From contig CAVSZC010000005.1 of NCBI GenBank assembly GCA_963732365.1, positions 1-64,000 on the forward strand: a stretch of DNA of 64,000 nucleotides. The letters run 5' to 3'. The translations under genes and the position numbers were made by a program. Origin of the DNA: SR-FBR-E99 sp963732365 (GTDB lineage: Bacteria; Bacteroidota; Bacteroidia; Bacteroidales; VadinHA17). The stretch's first letter is position 1. Every line of letters begins with the position of its first letter. Below are positions 17,993 through 27,747 of this stretch, one piece after another. The notes under the pieces are model-generated. The model worked only from the letters and a program-made list of their open reading frames with translations. It searched no databases and was not told where the DNA came from.

Positions 17993-20290
17993 ATGATGCG
18001 ATTTCTGTCCGGATTACTCCTTCTGTTCTTACCACTGCTCCTCAGGGGACAGGGAGGCATTGGATCATGGCAGGATCACCTCTCTTACAGCTCATCATAC
18101 TATGTAACAGGCGGAAGTGACAGGGTATTTTCATCTGCAGGAGCTTCGGTTCTCGTCGTTGATCTGAACTCCGGCGGAGTTTCTTCAATCTCAAGGGTGT
18201 CAGGACTGAGTGAATCGCTGATTGGAAGCATTGGATGGTGCGAGCAGGAGCAGACACTGATCATTGTTTATCGGAATACAGGTGTTGACCTGGTCAGGAA
18301 AGGTGTCATTGCCAATATTCCTGACATAAAGAACAAATATATCCCCGGACTTAAAGAGATTTACAGTGTGACTGTCAACGGAGGCCGTGCCTTGCTTTCC
18401 GCAAGCTTCGGGATAGTGGTTCTTGATATCGCCGGAAGGTATGTGGCTGATACCTGGAGACCGGGCCCTGACGGAGAAAACAACGAGGTATATGGCACAT
18501 CCCTGCTGGGCAACCGCATCTATGCTGTCACCGCCAGGGGGGTCTTCTCAGCCCAAAGTGACCGTACCGGCCTTTCATACTTCGGAAACTGGGAGAGGCT
18601 GGCCGGACTTCAGTCCCCCGGTTCAAAATATAATATGATTGCAGCCTCCGGCGGGGCCCTGTTCATCAATAAGCCGGGAAACCCACCCGGGAAAGACAGT
18701 CTGTTTCGCGTTGTTCCCGGTCAACCGGCAGTCTTCATTCTTGAAAGACCATCAGGCAGCGTCAGATCGGTTGATGCTTCAGGTAATGGGGTTTCGGTAT
18801 CTCTCCCATCTTCGGTTTTAATGCTATCAGGGACGGGAGCTCTTATCAGGGAGATAACCACTTACGGATGGGCTTCCATGAACCCTGTGAAATCAATTGT
18901 ATACAAAGGTAAAATGTGGATTGCAGACTCATCCACAGGACTGATCTCAACTTCAGATTACAGTAAATACAGTAACTATACTCTTCCCGGACCCTATACA
19001 AATAACGTAGCAGACATACATTTTGCAGGCAAAACCAGCCTCATTACGGGCGGCACGGTTGACAATGCCTGGGGAAATGTCTACAGGCCTCTCCAGTTGT
19101 TTACAAACTCAGGAAATAGCTGGAACAGTATTATCATGTACGAACCAGCTGACCGTGACGCAATGAGAGTGGTTGCAGACCCGCTTGACGATGAGCATGT
19201 TTTTGTTTCATCATGGGGAAACGGTTTATATGAGTTTAAGGACGGATCGCTGATAAATAATTTCAACCAGTACAATTCCCCTCTTGCAAGCATTATACCC
19301 GGCGAAAATTATTCACGTATCTGCGGTCTCGCATTCGATGAATCAGGAAACCTTTGGATGACCCAGTCCGGCGTTCCGGGAATCCTCAAGGCTCTGCTCA
19401 AGGACGGCACATGGGTTTCGGTAGCACTCACTCTGAATGTTCCGGTAGCAGGTGATATGATAATCGATGAAAACGGTTTTATCTGGGTGTTGCTTCCCCG
19501 TGGCCACGGATTGCTGGTCTATGACCCTGCCGGAACACCTGAAGTTATTTCAGACGACCGTTGGGTTAAGCTGCAGGTGGAGGACACCGACGGCTATGTG
19601 ATGAATAACCTTTTCTCCATTGCTTCTGACATTGAAGGAAATATCTGGGTTGGAAGCGATAAAGGCCCGGCTGTTTACTATAACCCCTCAAAAGCATTCT
19701 CCTCTGACCTTAAGGCTTCCAGGATAAAGATCCCCAGAAATGACGGTTCAGGTCTGGCAGACTATCTGCTGGGAACTGAGACCGTCACCTCAATTGCCGT
19801 TGACGGGGCTGACAGGAAATGGTTCGGCACATTGAGCTCGGGAGCATATTTACTTTCCGAAGATGGCAAGGAACAACTATATCATTTCAATACCTCAAAC
19901 AGCCCTCTTCTTTCTGACAATATTGTTAAGGCAAGCATCAACGGGTTAACAGGGGACGTCTGGTTTGGGACATCCGAGGGTATTGTTTCATTCAGGGGAG
20001 ATGCAACAACCGGCAAAAGCGACTATGCAGGCATGTACGTATTTCCCAATCCTGTCAGGGAGGATTTTGAGGGAGTCGTGACTATTACCGGCCTCATTGA
20101 GAACTCAACGGTCAAGATAACAGACATAAGCGGTAACCTGGTGTGGGAAACCACCTCAACCGGCGGCCAGGCCACCTGGGATCTCAGAAACTATCGCTCA
20201 GCAAGAGTGACCAGCGGCGTATACCTGGTCTTTTGCAGCAATGAGGACGGAAGCATCGCGGAGGTGACCAAAATGCTCATTATCAGGTAA
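17993..20290 (+). CDS. porZ: T9SS attachment-complex beta-propeller protein, PorZ-like
   Basis: The 765-aa product has a signal peptide (MMRFLSGLLLLFLPLLLRGQ), then GIGSWQDHLSYSSSYYV, typical of the PorZ N-terminal region, followed by two beta-propeller blocks with repeated W-x-G/W-x-A motifs (LWMTQSG, IWVGSDKG, VWFGTSEG) of the two-component-regulator-propeller type. The C-terminus (about 678-765, starting YVFPNPVREDF and ending VTKMLIIR) is a type A T9SS sorting domain. PorZ works at the cell surface with PorU, PorV and PorQ to attach T9SS cargo to A-LPS. It links this genome to T9SS. Start could be either of two adjacent ATGs (17993 or 17996). It ends flush against the convergent cyclase gene. 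Confidence 0.85.
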   Translation: MMRFLSGLLLLFLPLLLRGQGGIGSWQDHLSYSSSYYVTGGSDRVFSSAGASVLVVDLNSGGVSSISRVSGLSESLIGSIGWCEQEQTLIIVYRNTGVDLVRKGVIANIPDIKNKYIPGLKEIYSVTVNGGRALLSASFGIVVLDIAGRYVADTWRPGPDGENNEVYGTSLLGNRIYAVTARGVFSAQSDRTGLSYFGNWERLAGLQSPGSKYNMIAASGGALFINKPGNPPGKDSLFRVVPGQPAVFILERPSGSVRSVDASGNGVSVSLPSSVLMLSGTGALIREITTYGWASMNPVKSIVYKGKMWIADSSTGLISTSDYSKYSNYTLPGPYTNNVADIHFAGKTSLITGGTVDNAWGNVYRPLQLFTNSGNSWNSIIMYEPADRDAMRVVADPLDDEHVFVSSWGNGLYEFKDGSLINNFNQYNSPLASIIPGENYSRICGLAFDESGNLWMTQSGVPGILKALLKDGTWVSVALTLNVPVAGDMIIDENGFIWVLLPRGHGLLVYDPAGTPEVISDDRWVKLQVEDTDGYVMNNLFSIASDIEGNIWVGSDKGPAVYYNPSKAFSSDLKASRIKIPRNDGSGLADYLLGTETVTSIAVDGADRKWFGTLSSGAYLLSEDGKEQLYHFNTSNSPLLSDNIVKASINGLTGDVWFGTSEGIVSFRGDATTGKSDYAGMYVFPNPVREDFEGVVTITGLIENSTVKITDISGNLVWETTSTGGQATWDLRNYRSARVTSGVYLVFCSNEDGSIAEVTKMLIIR

Positions 20291-21685
20291 TCAGTCTTCC
20301 GTAATGAGACTCTGAATTCTCTCTATCTGTAACTGTTTATTCACCTCCCTGAGGCTCCTGGCAGTGGCAGTAAAATACTGATGTCCTGAGATAAATTTTA
20401 CCTGGAGCTTATTCCAGTCGTTAAGCCTGGTGATCTTGTTCTGGGCTTTAAGTTCCTCAAACAGTGTATTGGATACCGGTATGAAATCACTTCTCCCCAG
20501 ATAATCAAGGTCAGAATCGCATATTATCTCCTCCAGAAGATTCTCAGGCTTGGGCGGAAGTTTTGTTGACATGATGATCCCGCAGATACTGTCAATCTGT
20601 TCTTTGGTGTATCCATATCCGGGGAGCATCTCACGCGCCAGAACAGTGCTGTGAAATTCATGATCATCATATGCGATTGTGTGACCGGCATCATGAAATA
20701 AACCTGCAGTCTTAAGCAGCAATATCTCTTCATCGCTGCAGCCTTCAGCCCAGCCTATCAGCTCAACCTCGGTTACTACATCGACCGTATGTTTTACATT
20801 ATGGTAATGAAGATGTTCAGGCAACTCTCTCTCAAGCCTGTCAAGAATAACCTCCTGTATATCAGTAAACTGCATCAGGGCGAACTTGGTCCTGAAAGCC
20901 TCATTCGGTATCATGCCTTCTCCGTCAGCCGATAATTCAGGAAGAAGACCCTGAACCTGATACATCTGCAGATCACCCGTGTATTTCACCGGAAGTTTCC
21001 CGAAGTATTCGCAACTGAAAAACTCCTTGACAAGTTCATATGTCATCACTGAGATCAGGATGGAACCTTTTTCCGAAACAGCTTCTATCCGGCTTGCCGT
21101 GTTGACAGTCTCACCCTTGACGTCATATGAGATCTTTTTCTTCCCTGAAACACTGGCTGTTACCGGCCCGGTATGAATGCCGGTCTTAAGCTCCCATATC
21201 TTTGCATCAACTCTCCTGGAGGTCTCATACATATCGAGGAAATATCTCATTTCAAGAGCTGCCATCACAACATCAACAGGGTTTGTGATGTTCTTTGCCG
21301 GTATCCCGCCGGTGCACATGTATGTGTCACCGATGGTACGTATTTTTTCAATATGATACTTGCTGACTATCGCATCGAATTCATAGAAGATCCCGTCAAG
21401 TTCATCCATCAGCTGGGCGGAGTCCATCCCTTCCATGAGCTTCGAAAACCCGTGGATATCTGCATAGAGAACCGTAACCATATTAAATCTGAGAGACTTT
21501 TCCTCCTCGTCGGTTCTGGCCGCAGAAACTTTGTGCTTTTCCAGCAGGAGTTTGTATCTCTCGTTGGCATCAAGCAGTTCATTTTTCTCCCGCTCGAGCT
21601 TTTTGAGCATCTCCTCCAGTTCCGTATTCTGCCGCGCAAGCCGGGCAACACGCCTGAGAAGCTGATCTTTTGACCTCAGATTCAT
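20291..21685 (-). CDS. Class III adenylate cyclase fused to HD phosphohydrolase domain
   Basis: A soluble 464-aa protein: coiled coil (about 1-55), class III cyclase (about 65-245) and HD domain (about 265-450). The cyclase keeps both metal Asp residues (LYADIHGFS, GDTYMCTGG), the Asp of SYDVKGETVN and the N/R of VNTASRIE; the adenine Lys is replaced by Arg (EKIRTIGDTY), so substrate preference is less certain. The HD domain is intact: HYHNVKHTVDVV, LFHDAGHT and CDSDLDYLG supply the expected His/Asp metal ligands. It is a paralogue of the 15410-17263 cyclase. The fusion suggests one protein making and breaking a nucleotide signal, or a cyclase gated by its HD domain; that is inference. Confidence 0.87.
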   Translation of the reverse strand: MNLRSKDQLLRRVARLARQNTELEEMLKKLEREKNELLDANERYKLLLEKHKVSAARTDEEEKSLRFNMVTVLYADIHGFSKLMEGMDSAQLMDELDGIFYEFDAIVSKYHIEKIRTIGDTYMCTGGIPAKNITNPVDVVMAALEMRYFLDMYETSRRVDAKIWELKTGIHTGPVTASVSGKKKISYDVKGETVNTASRIEAVSEKGSILISVMTYELVKEFFSCEYFGKLPVKYTGDLQMYQVQGLLPELSADGEGMIPNEAFRTKFALMQFTDIQEVILDRLERELPEHLHYHNVKHTVDVVTEVELIGWAEGCSDEEILLLKTAGLFHDAGHTIAYDDHEFHSTVLAREMLPGYGYTKEQIDSICGIIMSTKLPPKPENLLEEIICDSDLDYLGRSDFIPVSNTLFEELKAQNKITRLNDWNKLQVKFISGHQYFTATARSLREVNKQLQIERIQSLITED

Positions 21686-21737
21686 AAGTAAAAGTTGAAG
21701 AGTAAAAATACATATTTTTAACTCAGTCCCTTATCCG

Positions 21738-21770
21738 TTGCTCGCTCTCCTTAAAACTTTAATACTTTTG
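21738..21770 (+). promoter_or_regulatory. Candidate promoter of recO
   Basis: TACTTTTG (21763-21770) is a perfect TAnnTTTG -7 box; TTG (21738-21740) lies 22 nt upstream. The recO ATG follows 18 bp later. Confidence 0.5.
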
Positions 21771-21788
21771 GCATGAAGCTGACGGGCA

Positions 21789-22511
21789 ATGATCGTTAAG
21801 GCAAGAGCCATATTACTTCATCATCTACGGTATTCAGACAACTCGCTGATTGCACACTTCTATACCCGTGAATACGGAAGGCTCTCAGTGATGGTCAAAG
21901 GTATCTCATCCAGGAAAGGAAATACAAAATACCCCTACTTTCAGCCACTGCACATCTTCAATATCGAGCTCTACCATTATGAGAACAGGGAGATGCATAA
22001 CCTCAAAGAGCTCAACCTGAGTTATATCCCCAGAAACATCCCGGGAGATATCCGGCGCAGCTCCATTGCCCTCTTCATGGGTGAATTGCTTAACAATATC
22101 ATCAGGGAAGAGGATGCCAACCCAGCACTGTACGGGTTCATCGAATCATCCGTAATATCGCTTGATGAAATGGCTGAAGGCATCAGCAATTTTCATCTCT
22201 GGTTTCTTGTAACACTGACCGCCTATGCCGGCATCGGTCCGTCATCATCTCCGAAGGCCGGATATTATTTTGACATGATCAGCGGGCAGTTCACCCCGGA
22301 TCCTCCAACGCAACCCGACTACCTTGAACCAGCCCTGGCCGACCTTCTAAACCGCCTGCTGAAGATAACGGCCGACGAGCTTGCAGATCTTCATCTGACA
22401 GGAGAGGAACGTACCGAGCTTCTGAACCGGGTAATAAGATATTACCAGCTTCACCTTCCCGGCATAAGACAAATAAGGTCTCTTCAGGTATTGAAAGAGA
22501 TATTCAGATGA
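21789..22511 (+). CDS. recO: DNA repair protein RecO
   Basis: The 240-aa protein begins with the RecO OB-fold signature (MIVKARAILLHHLRYSDNSL, then YTREYGRLSVMVKGIS) followed by the helical C-terminal domain (HLWFLVTLTAYAGIGPS). RecO loads RecA onto SSB-coated ssDNA with RecR in gap repair. The zinc-finger cysteines found in some RecO proteins are absent. The GH3 gene begins 43 bp downstream and may be cotranscribed. Confidence 0.93.
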   Translation: MIVKARAILLHHLRYSDNSLIAHFYTREYGRLSVMVKGISSRKGNTKYPYFQPLHIFNIELYHYENREMHNLKELNLSYIPRNIPGDIRRSSIALFMGELLNNIIREEDANPALYGFIESSVISLDEMAEGISNFHLWFLVTLTAYAGIGPSSSPKAGYYFDMISGQFTPDPPTQPDYLEPALADLLNRLLKITADELADLHLTGEERTELLNRVIRYYQLHLPGIRQIRSLQVLKEIFR

Positions 22512-22554
22512 ATCACAAAGTCTATTGGTTATCTTTGGTAGCAAATTGAAAGTG

Positions 22555-24069
22555 ATGCCGATTATTTCCTCAGTAATAAAATGGCTGAATACAAAAAGGC
22601 TTCATCAGATTGACCTTTTCAAGAACCATCCTGTTGAGATCCAGCAGGAGACTTTGAAGCGTCTTCTGCATGACAGCCGTAATACTGTCTGGGGGAAGGA
22701 ACATGGTTATGCATCCATATCGACTCATGCACAGTACCGTAAAAATGTCCCGCTGCAGGATTATGAGGATCTTATACCTTACGTTGACAGGCTCAGGGCC
22801 GGCGAAAAAGACCTTCTTTGGCCCGGCGAGGTAAAATGGTTTGCGAAATCATCCGGCACCACCAGTACAAAAAGCAAGTTCATCCCGGTGACAGGTGAGG
22901 CTCTGGAGAATACCCATTACAGGGGTGCAAAAGATTGCCTCGCATTATACACTGCCATTAATCCCTCCACGAGGATCTTCCTCGGAAAAGGACTCACTCT
23001 CGGAGGAAGTCATCAGGTCAATAACTTCAGCAACAGCTCCTTCTATGGAGACCTTTCTGCAGTACTGATTGAGAATGCTCCTTTCTATACTGACCTTATC
23101 CGCACTCCACCTGCCCGCATAGCCCTGATCGAGGACTTTGAGGAGAAGATGCGAATGATCACCAGAACCACTGTAGGAACCAATGTTACCAGCATATCAG
23201 GAGTTCCCTCCTGGTATCTTGTGCTGATCAGACATATACTCAAGGAGACCGGAAAGACAAATCTCCACGAAGTGTGGCCTAACCTGGAAGTTTTTTTTCA
23301 CGGCGGCGTAAGCTTTACACCTTACAGGGAGCAGTACAGGCGTCTGCTGCCTGACCCTGGCATGCGTTTTATGGAAACCTACAATGCCTCTGAAGGCTTC
23401 TTTGCAATACAGGACGATCTCTCTGACAGTTCCATGCTGCTCATGCTTGATTACGGAGTCTATTACGAATTTATTCCGGCCGACAGGGCCGGAAATAAAG
23501 ACTCCGTCGCACTTTCACTGGGTGAGGTGGAAGCAGGAGTAAACTACGCGATGGTGATATCGACAGACGGCGGATTATGGAGATATGTCATAGGTGATAC
23601 CGTGGTATTTACCAGCCTCTTCCCCCATAAAATAAAGATCTCCGGGCGCACAAGGCACTTCATTAATGCCTTCGGCGAAGAGGTCATCATTGATAACGCC
23701 GAAAAAGCGCTCGAGAAAGCCTGTCTGGCCACCGAGGCACATATAGCCGAATATACCGCCGGGCCGGTGTACATGGGCAATGACACTAAAGGATCACATG
23801 AGTGGGTCATTGAGTTTGACAAGAATCCTGACAGCCTTGATCACTTCACCGAAATACTCGATACGACACTGAAGTCGGTCAACTCTGATTATGAGGCAAA
23901 GCGTTACAAGGACCTCACACTTGCAAAACCGATAGTAAAAGTCGTTCCGCAGGGGACATTCTATAAATGGTTCAAGGAAAAAAACAAACTCGGGGGTCAG
24001 AACAAAATGCCCAGATTGTCAAATGACAGAGAGTATATTGAAGGGGTATTGAAGATTGCAGAAATGTGA
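22555..24069 (+). CDS. GH3-family acyl-adenylating enzyme (auxin-responsive GH3-like)
   Basis: The product (504 aa from the chosen start) belongs to the GH3 superfamily of ATP-dependent acyl-acid-amido synthetases. WFAKSSGTTSTKSKFIPVT is the P-loop-like ATP motif, VFFHGGVSFTPYREQ and TYNASEGFFAIQ match the second motif, and WRYVIGDTVVFT the third. Plant members conjugate amino acids to hormones; the substrate of the bacterial homologues is unknown. The open frame begins at 22525, but I prefer ATG 22555 (MPIISSVIKWLNTKRLHQID), which fits family N-termini. Such genes are common in Bacteroidota, so I do not call recent transfer. Confidence 0.88.
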   Translation: MPIISSVIKWLNTKRLHQIDLFKNHPVEIQQETLKRLLHDSRNTVWGKEHGYASISTHAQYRKNVPLQDYEDLIPYVDRLRAGEKDLLWPGEVKWFAKSSGTTSTKSKFIPVTGEALENTHYRGAKDCLALYTAINPSTRIFLGKGLTLGGSHQVNNFSNSSFYGDLSAVLIENAPFYTDLIRTPPARIALIEDFEEKMRMITRTTVGTNVTSISGVPSWYLVLIRHILKETGKTNLHEVWPNLEVFFHGGVSFTPYREQYRRLLPDPGMRFMETYNASEGFFAIQDDLSDSSMLLMLDYGVYYEFIPADRAGNKDSVALSLGEVEAGVNYAMVISTDGGLWRYVIGDTVVFTSLFPHKIKISGRTRHFINAFGEEVIIDNAEKALEKACLATEAHIAEYTAGPVYMGNDTKGSHEWVIEFDKNPDSLDHFTEILDTTLKSVNSDYEAKRYKDLTLAKPIVKVVPQGTFYKWFKEKNKLGGQNKMPRLSNDREYIEGVLKIAEM

Positions 24070-24143
24070 AATCTTTTTATCAACAGCCGGCACTTCTCCC
24101 TCCCTTTTTTCTATATTTAACTCAGATTTAAACAGGTCATTTT

Positions 24144-24758
24144 ATGCACATAGCAATCGCAGGCAACATCGGATCAGGCAAGACAACCCTGGCCGGACTG
24201 CTCTCTAAGCACTACGGCTGGCAGGCTCATTATGAGGATGTTGATGAGAACCCATATCTTAATGACTTCTACGAAGACATGCAGAGGTGGTCATTTAATC
24301 TCCAGATATACTTCCTGAACTCACGCTTCAGCCAGGTCCTTGAAATAAAGAAGGCAAAGAATACGATTGTTCAGGACCGCACCATCTACGAAGATGCCTA
24401 TATATTCGCTCCCAACCTGCATGCCATGGGGCTGATGTCAACGCGTGACTTCGAAAACTATTTCACACTCTTCAAGCTGATGAGTTCACTCGTTGAACCG
24501 CCTGACCTTCTGCTCTATCTCAGAGCCTCTGTCCCTACACTCGTAAACCAGATCCAGAAACGCGGAAGAGAATATGAAAGCTCAATACGTCTCGATTATC
24601 TTAAGAGACTTAATGAGCGTTATGAGGCCTGGATAGAGTCATACAAACTTGGCAGGCTTCTTATCCTGGAGGCCGATTATTACGACTTCCCCGAAAACAA
24701 GGAGCATCTCAGCGAGGTGATTGACAAGATCAACGCTGAGCTGCACGGGCTCTTCTGA
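24144..24758 (+). CDS. Deoxynucleoside kinase (dAdo/dGuo kinase family)
   Basis: A 204-aa P-loop kinase that phosphorylates deoxynucleosides for salvage. GNIGSGKTT at residues 7-15 is the Walker A loop; EDVDENPYL and QDRTIYEDAYIFA (DRS-like motif) are substrate and catalytic motifs, and QKRGREYESSI is the LID Arg region. This matches the dNK/dCK/dGK family; which deoxynucleoside is preferred cannot be read from the sequence. It stands about 75 bp after the GH3 gene and 100 bp before the M16 protease gene, which has its own promoter. Confidence 0.92.
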   Translation: MHIAIAGNIGSGKTTLAGLLSKHYGWQAHYEDVDENPYLNDFYEDMQRWSFNLQIYFLNSRFSQVLEIKKAKNTIVQDRTIYEDAYIFAPNLHAMGLMSTRDFENYFTLFKLMSSLVEPPDLLLYLRASVPTLVNQIQKRGREYESSIRLDYLKRLNERYEAWIESYKLGRLLILEADYYDFPENKEHLSEVIDKINAELHGLF

Positions 24759-24784
24759 AAAGGCTGAAATCAAATTGAAAACCA

Positions 24785-24813
24785 TTGTTCATGATCGGTT
24801 TTTGATACCTTTG
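24785..24813 (+). promoter_or_regulatory. Candidate promoter of the M16 protease gene
   Basis: TTG (24785-24787), 18 nt, then TACCTTTG (24806-24813), a perfect TAnnTTTG box. The 5' UTR would be about 40 nt. Confidence 0.5.
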
Positions 24814-24859
24814 GGGTCTGGTTATCTGAATTTTTGTCCATAATTAAATTGCTGCTGTC

Positions 24860-27664
24860 ATGAAAAGAACGCTTCTTCTTTCTGTTTTCATTGCATTGGG
24901 TATTGTCTCTTTTGCCGTAACTGCTCCCGGAGACCCTGTACCTGTTGACCCGGCATACCGTATCGGAAAGCTGGATAACGGCCTGACCTACTACATCAGG
25001 CATAACACAGAGCCTGCCGGCAGGGCAAGTTATTATATCATCCAGAACGTCGGTTCAATACTCGAGACCGACAGCCAGAACGGCCTTGCCCATTTCCTTG
25101 AACACATGGCCTTTAACGGAACGAAAAGGTTCCCCGGAAAGGATATTCTCAGTAAACTGCAAAAGCACGGGGTTGCCTTCGGAAGAAACATCAATGCGTA
25201 TACAAGCTTTGATGAGACAGTCTACAATATCAGTGACGTGCCCGTTGATAAGCCGGGACTGACAGACACATGCCTCATGATTCTTGCCGACTGGTCTGAT
25301 TATCTCACGCTTGCCGATGAGGAAATAAACAATGAACGCGGTGTTATTATAGAAGAGTGGCGGAGCGGGCGAAACGCATCCCGGAGAATGATGTTTGAAA
25401 TTCTGCCGGTCGTCCTTGAAGGATCAAAATACGCTGACAGAAATATAATCGGAGATACCGCCGTCCTTAAGAATTTCAACCCCGATACTTTGCGGGCATT
25501 TTACCATGATTGGTATCGCACAGATCTTCAGGCCATAGCCGTCGTTGGAGATATCGACGTCGACGCCATTGAAGCAAGCATCAGGAAGATTTTTTCAACG
25601 ATACCGGCTGTTGAAAATCCGAAGCCAAGACCCGAAAACCTCCTTATCCCGAAATCGGGCACAAAATACCTGCTTGTGACCGACCCCGAGGCTCCCGAGA
25701 CATCAGTCAGCCTGATGATCATTGACAGCCTGCCTGATAACAGACCCAGGGATACGGAGTATATGCGTGACGGATTCGTCATCTCATTGATGAACAGCAT
25801 GATGCGAACAAGGTTCAGCGAGATACTGCAGAAAGGTACACCCCCGTTCGTTTCCGGAGGTCTCAGTTACAACTCCTTTATACCCAGAAACTATAATGCA
25901 CTATCCCTTTCGGCCACAGCCCGCGAAAATGAGGAGGGAAAGGCCTTTGAAGCAGCCCTTACAGAGCTCGAGCGGGCACGACGTCATGGATTCACACAGG
26001 GTGAACTTGAAAGAGCAAAGTCAACAATGCTGGCGAACTTCGAGAGTATGTACAGACAGAGAGACAAGATCAGCAATGATTCATGGGCTGCACAGATCAG
26101 AGATCATTTCCTCACCGGCGAGCCTGTACCGTCGCTTGATGTTCAGTATGACTATTACAAGCAAATACTTCCCCAGATTTCAAAGGAAGAGATCTCTGCC
26201 AGGCTGAAGGTGCTGGTTGTTGAAGATAACAGCTTCATCATCGTCGAGGGTCCTGAAGGCAAAAATCATCTCTCTGAACCCGAGGCCCTTGCCATTGTGA
26301 AGAAAGTAAGCGAAGCAGAAATAGCACCGTATGAAGATATTGCGGGAGGCCTTGACCTTATAAATGAGCCACTTGCCGGCGCTGAGGTCATCAAAACAAT
26401 GCCTGTTGCCCAGTTCGGAGCAACGGAGTGGACTCTCTCAAACGGAGCCAAAGTGATTTTCAGGCATGCTGATTTCGAGAAAGACAATGTCTCCGTAACA
26501 GGCTTTGCGTACGGGGGCGCTTCGGTCTATGCAGACTCTCTCGTACCGTCTCTCAGCCTATTCCCGCAAATAATATCGTCTTACGGGGCAGGAGAGTTTG
26601 ACAACCCCACCCTGACAAAAATGCTGGCCGGGAAAAAAGCTTCCGTCACACTTGGTCTGCAGGAAGTCATGCAGACTGTCTCCGGCTCCTCCACACCGAA
26701 GGACTTTGAGACACTGATGCAACTTCTCTATCTCAGGTTTGCCCGGCCTAACTACAACAGGGAGGCCTTTGATGCCCTCCTGGGGCGCTTCTCAGCAATG
26801 ATTGCGGCACAGCAGAAGGATCCCAGAAAGATGATGGGTGACAGCCTCAGCCTTAACATGACCGGTTATCATCCGCGTACCTTTGTTCTGACACCCGAAT
26901 CGATAAAAAAGGTACGGTTTGAAGACGTAAATCATATTTATGAGACTGCATTTGATGATGCCTCGGCATTCACTTTCTTCATCACCGGCAACATTGAAGA
27001 GTCAGTTGCCCGTGAGATGGCCTCCAGATATATAGGGTCGCTCCCCTCAAAGAATCTCTCCGAGACATGGAAAGACCTTGGCGTCAGACAGCCTGAGGGT
27101 ATCGTCAGGAAGGAAATACCGATACCTATGGCAGTGCCCAAGGCAACAGTAGTGATCAGCTATTCGGCCGAGGCTAAATATGTGCCAAAAAACTACCTGG
27201 CGATGGATGTCCTCAAAGGTATCCTTGATCTCGTCTACACCGAGAAAGTACGTGAGGCAGAGGGCGGCACATATGGTGTTAGCGTCAATGCGTCGTCACA
27301 GTTGAGGCCCGTTGCGAAGTCTGTTCTCATGGTTGCATTCGAATGTGACCCGCAAAGAGCTGATGAACTTAAGTCTATTATTTACAGGGAATTAGAGAGT
27401 ATTTCCAAAAACGGCCCTTCCAGGGAGAACCTGGATAAAACAGTCAGTAACTTGCTGAAAACGAGGGAGGAGGCTCTGCTGCATAACAGCTACTGGGCAA
27501 ACACCATTCGCAGTTACTATCTGACTGGCATAGACAACAATGCCGCCGTTAACTACAATGAAATACTCAACGGCATTACTGAAAAAACCATTCAGAAATT
27601 GGTAAAAAAATATCTGGCCAAAGCAGATCTTATGGAGCTGGTTTTTGTGCCTGACGAGAAATAG
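24860..27664 (+). CDS. M16 (pitrilysin/insulinase) family zinc protease
   Basis: A 934-aa exported protease. After a signal peptide (about 1-20), the first M16 domain carries the inverted zinc motif HFLEHMAFNG (HxxEH, about residue 77) and the distal Glu in NNERGVIIEEW. A second M16-like half (about 500-930) lacks the zinc motif, as is usual for the two-domain members, and holds GGTYGVSVNASSQL. It probably degrades peptides in the periplasm or at the outer membrane; substrates are unknown. It has its own candidate promoter and a strong terminator. Confidence 0.95.
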   Translation: MKRTLLLSVFIALGIVSFAVTAPGDPVPVDPAYRIGKLDNGLTYYIRHNTEPAGRASYYIIQNVGSILETDSQNGLAHFLEHMAFNGTKRFPGKDILSKLQKHGVAFGRNINAYTSFDETVYNISDVPVDKPGLTDTCLMILADWSDYLTLADEEINNERGVIIEEWRSGRNASRRMMFEILPVVLEGSKYADRNIIGDTAVLKNFNPDTLRAFYHDWYRTDLQAIAVVGDIDVDAIEASIRKIFSTIPAVENPKPRPENLLIPKSGTKYLLVTDPEAPETSVSLMIIDSLPDNRPRDTEYMRDGFVISLMNSMMRTRFSEILQKGTPPFVSGGLSYNSFIPRNYNALSLSATARENEEGKAFEAALTELERARRHGFTQGELERAKSTMLANFESMYRQRDKISNDSWAAQIRDHFLTGEPVPSLDVQYDYYKQILPQISKEEISARLKVLVVEDNSFIIVEGPEGKNHLSEPEALAIVKKVSEAEIAPYEDIAGGLDLINEPLAGAEVIKTMPVAQFGATEWTLSNGAKVIFRHADFEKDNVSVTGFAYGGASVYADSLVPSLSLFPQIISSYGAGEFDNPTLTKMLAGKKASVTLGLQEVMQTVSGSSTPKDFETLMQLLYLRFARPNYNREAFDALLGRFSAMIAAQQKDPRKMMGDSLSLNMTGYHPRTFVLTPESIKKVRFEDVNHIYETAFDDASAFTFFITGNIEESVAREMASRYIGSLPSKNLSETWKDLGVRQPEGIVRKEIPIPMAVPKATVVISYSAEAKYVPKNYLAMDVLKGILDLVYTEKVREAEGGTYGVSVNASSQLRPVAKSVLMVAFECDPQRADELKSIIYRELESISKNGPSRENLDKTVSNLLKTREEALLHNSYWANTIRSYYLTGIDNNAAVNYNEILNGITEKTIQKLVKKYLAKADLMELVFVPDEK

Positions 27665-27673
27665 AGGCCGATA

Positions 27674-27712
27674 AAGAAAGAGACCCAATCAGATGGTCTC
27701 TTTCTTCTTTTC
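27674..27712 (+). terminator. Rho-independent terminator after the M16 protease gene
   Basis: A perfect 12-bp stem AAGAAAGAGACC/GGTCTCTTTCTT (27674-27685 with 27695-27706) encloses a 9-nt loop and is followed by the pyrimidine tract CTTTTCT. It lies 10 bp after the stop codon. Confidence 0.88.
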
Positions 27713-27747
27713 TAAATTGCATCACGGATAAAAATCCTCTGGTACAA

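Noticed and set aside
22555..24069. GH3 gene as recent transfer from plants
   Set aside because: GH3-like genes are common in Bacteroidota, and no unusual base composition or mobile element was seen around it.
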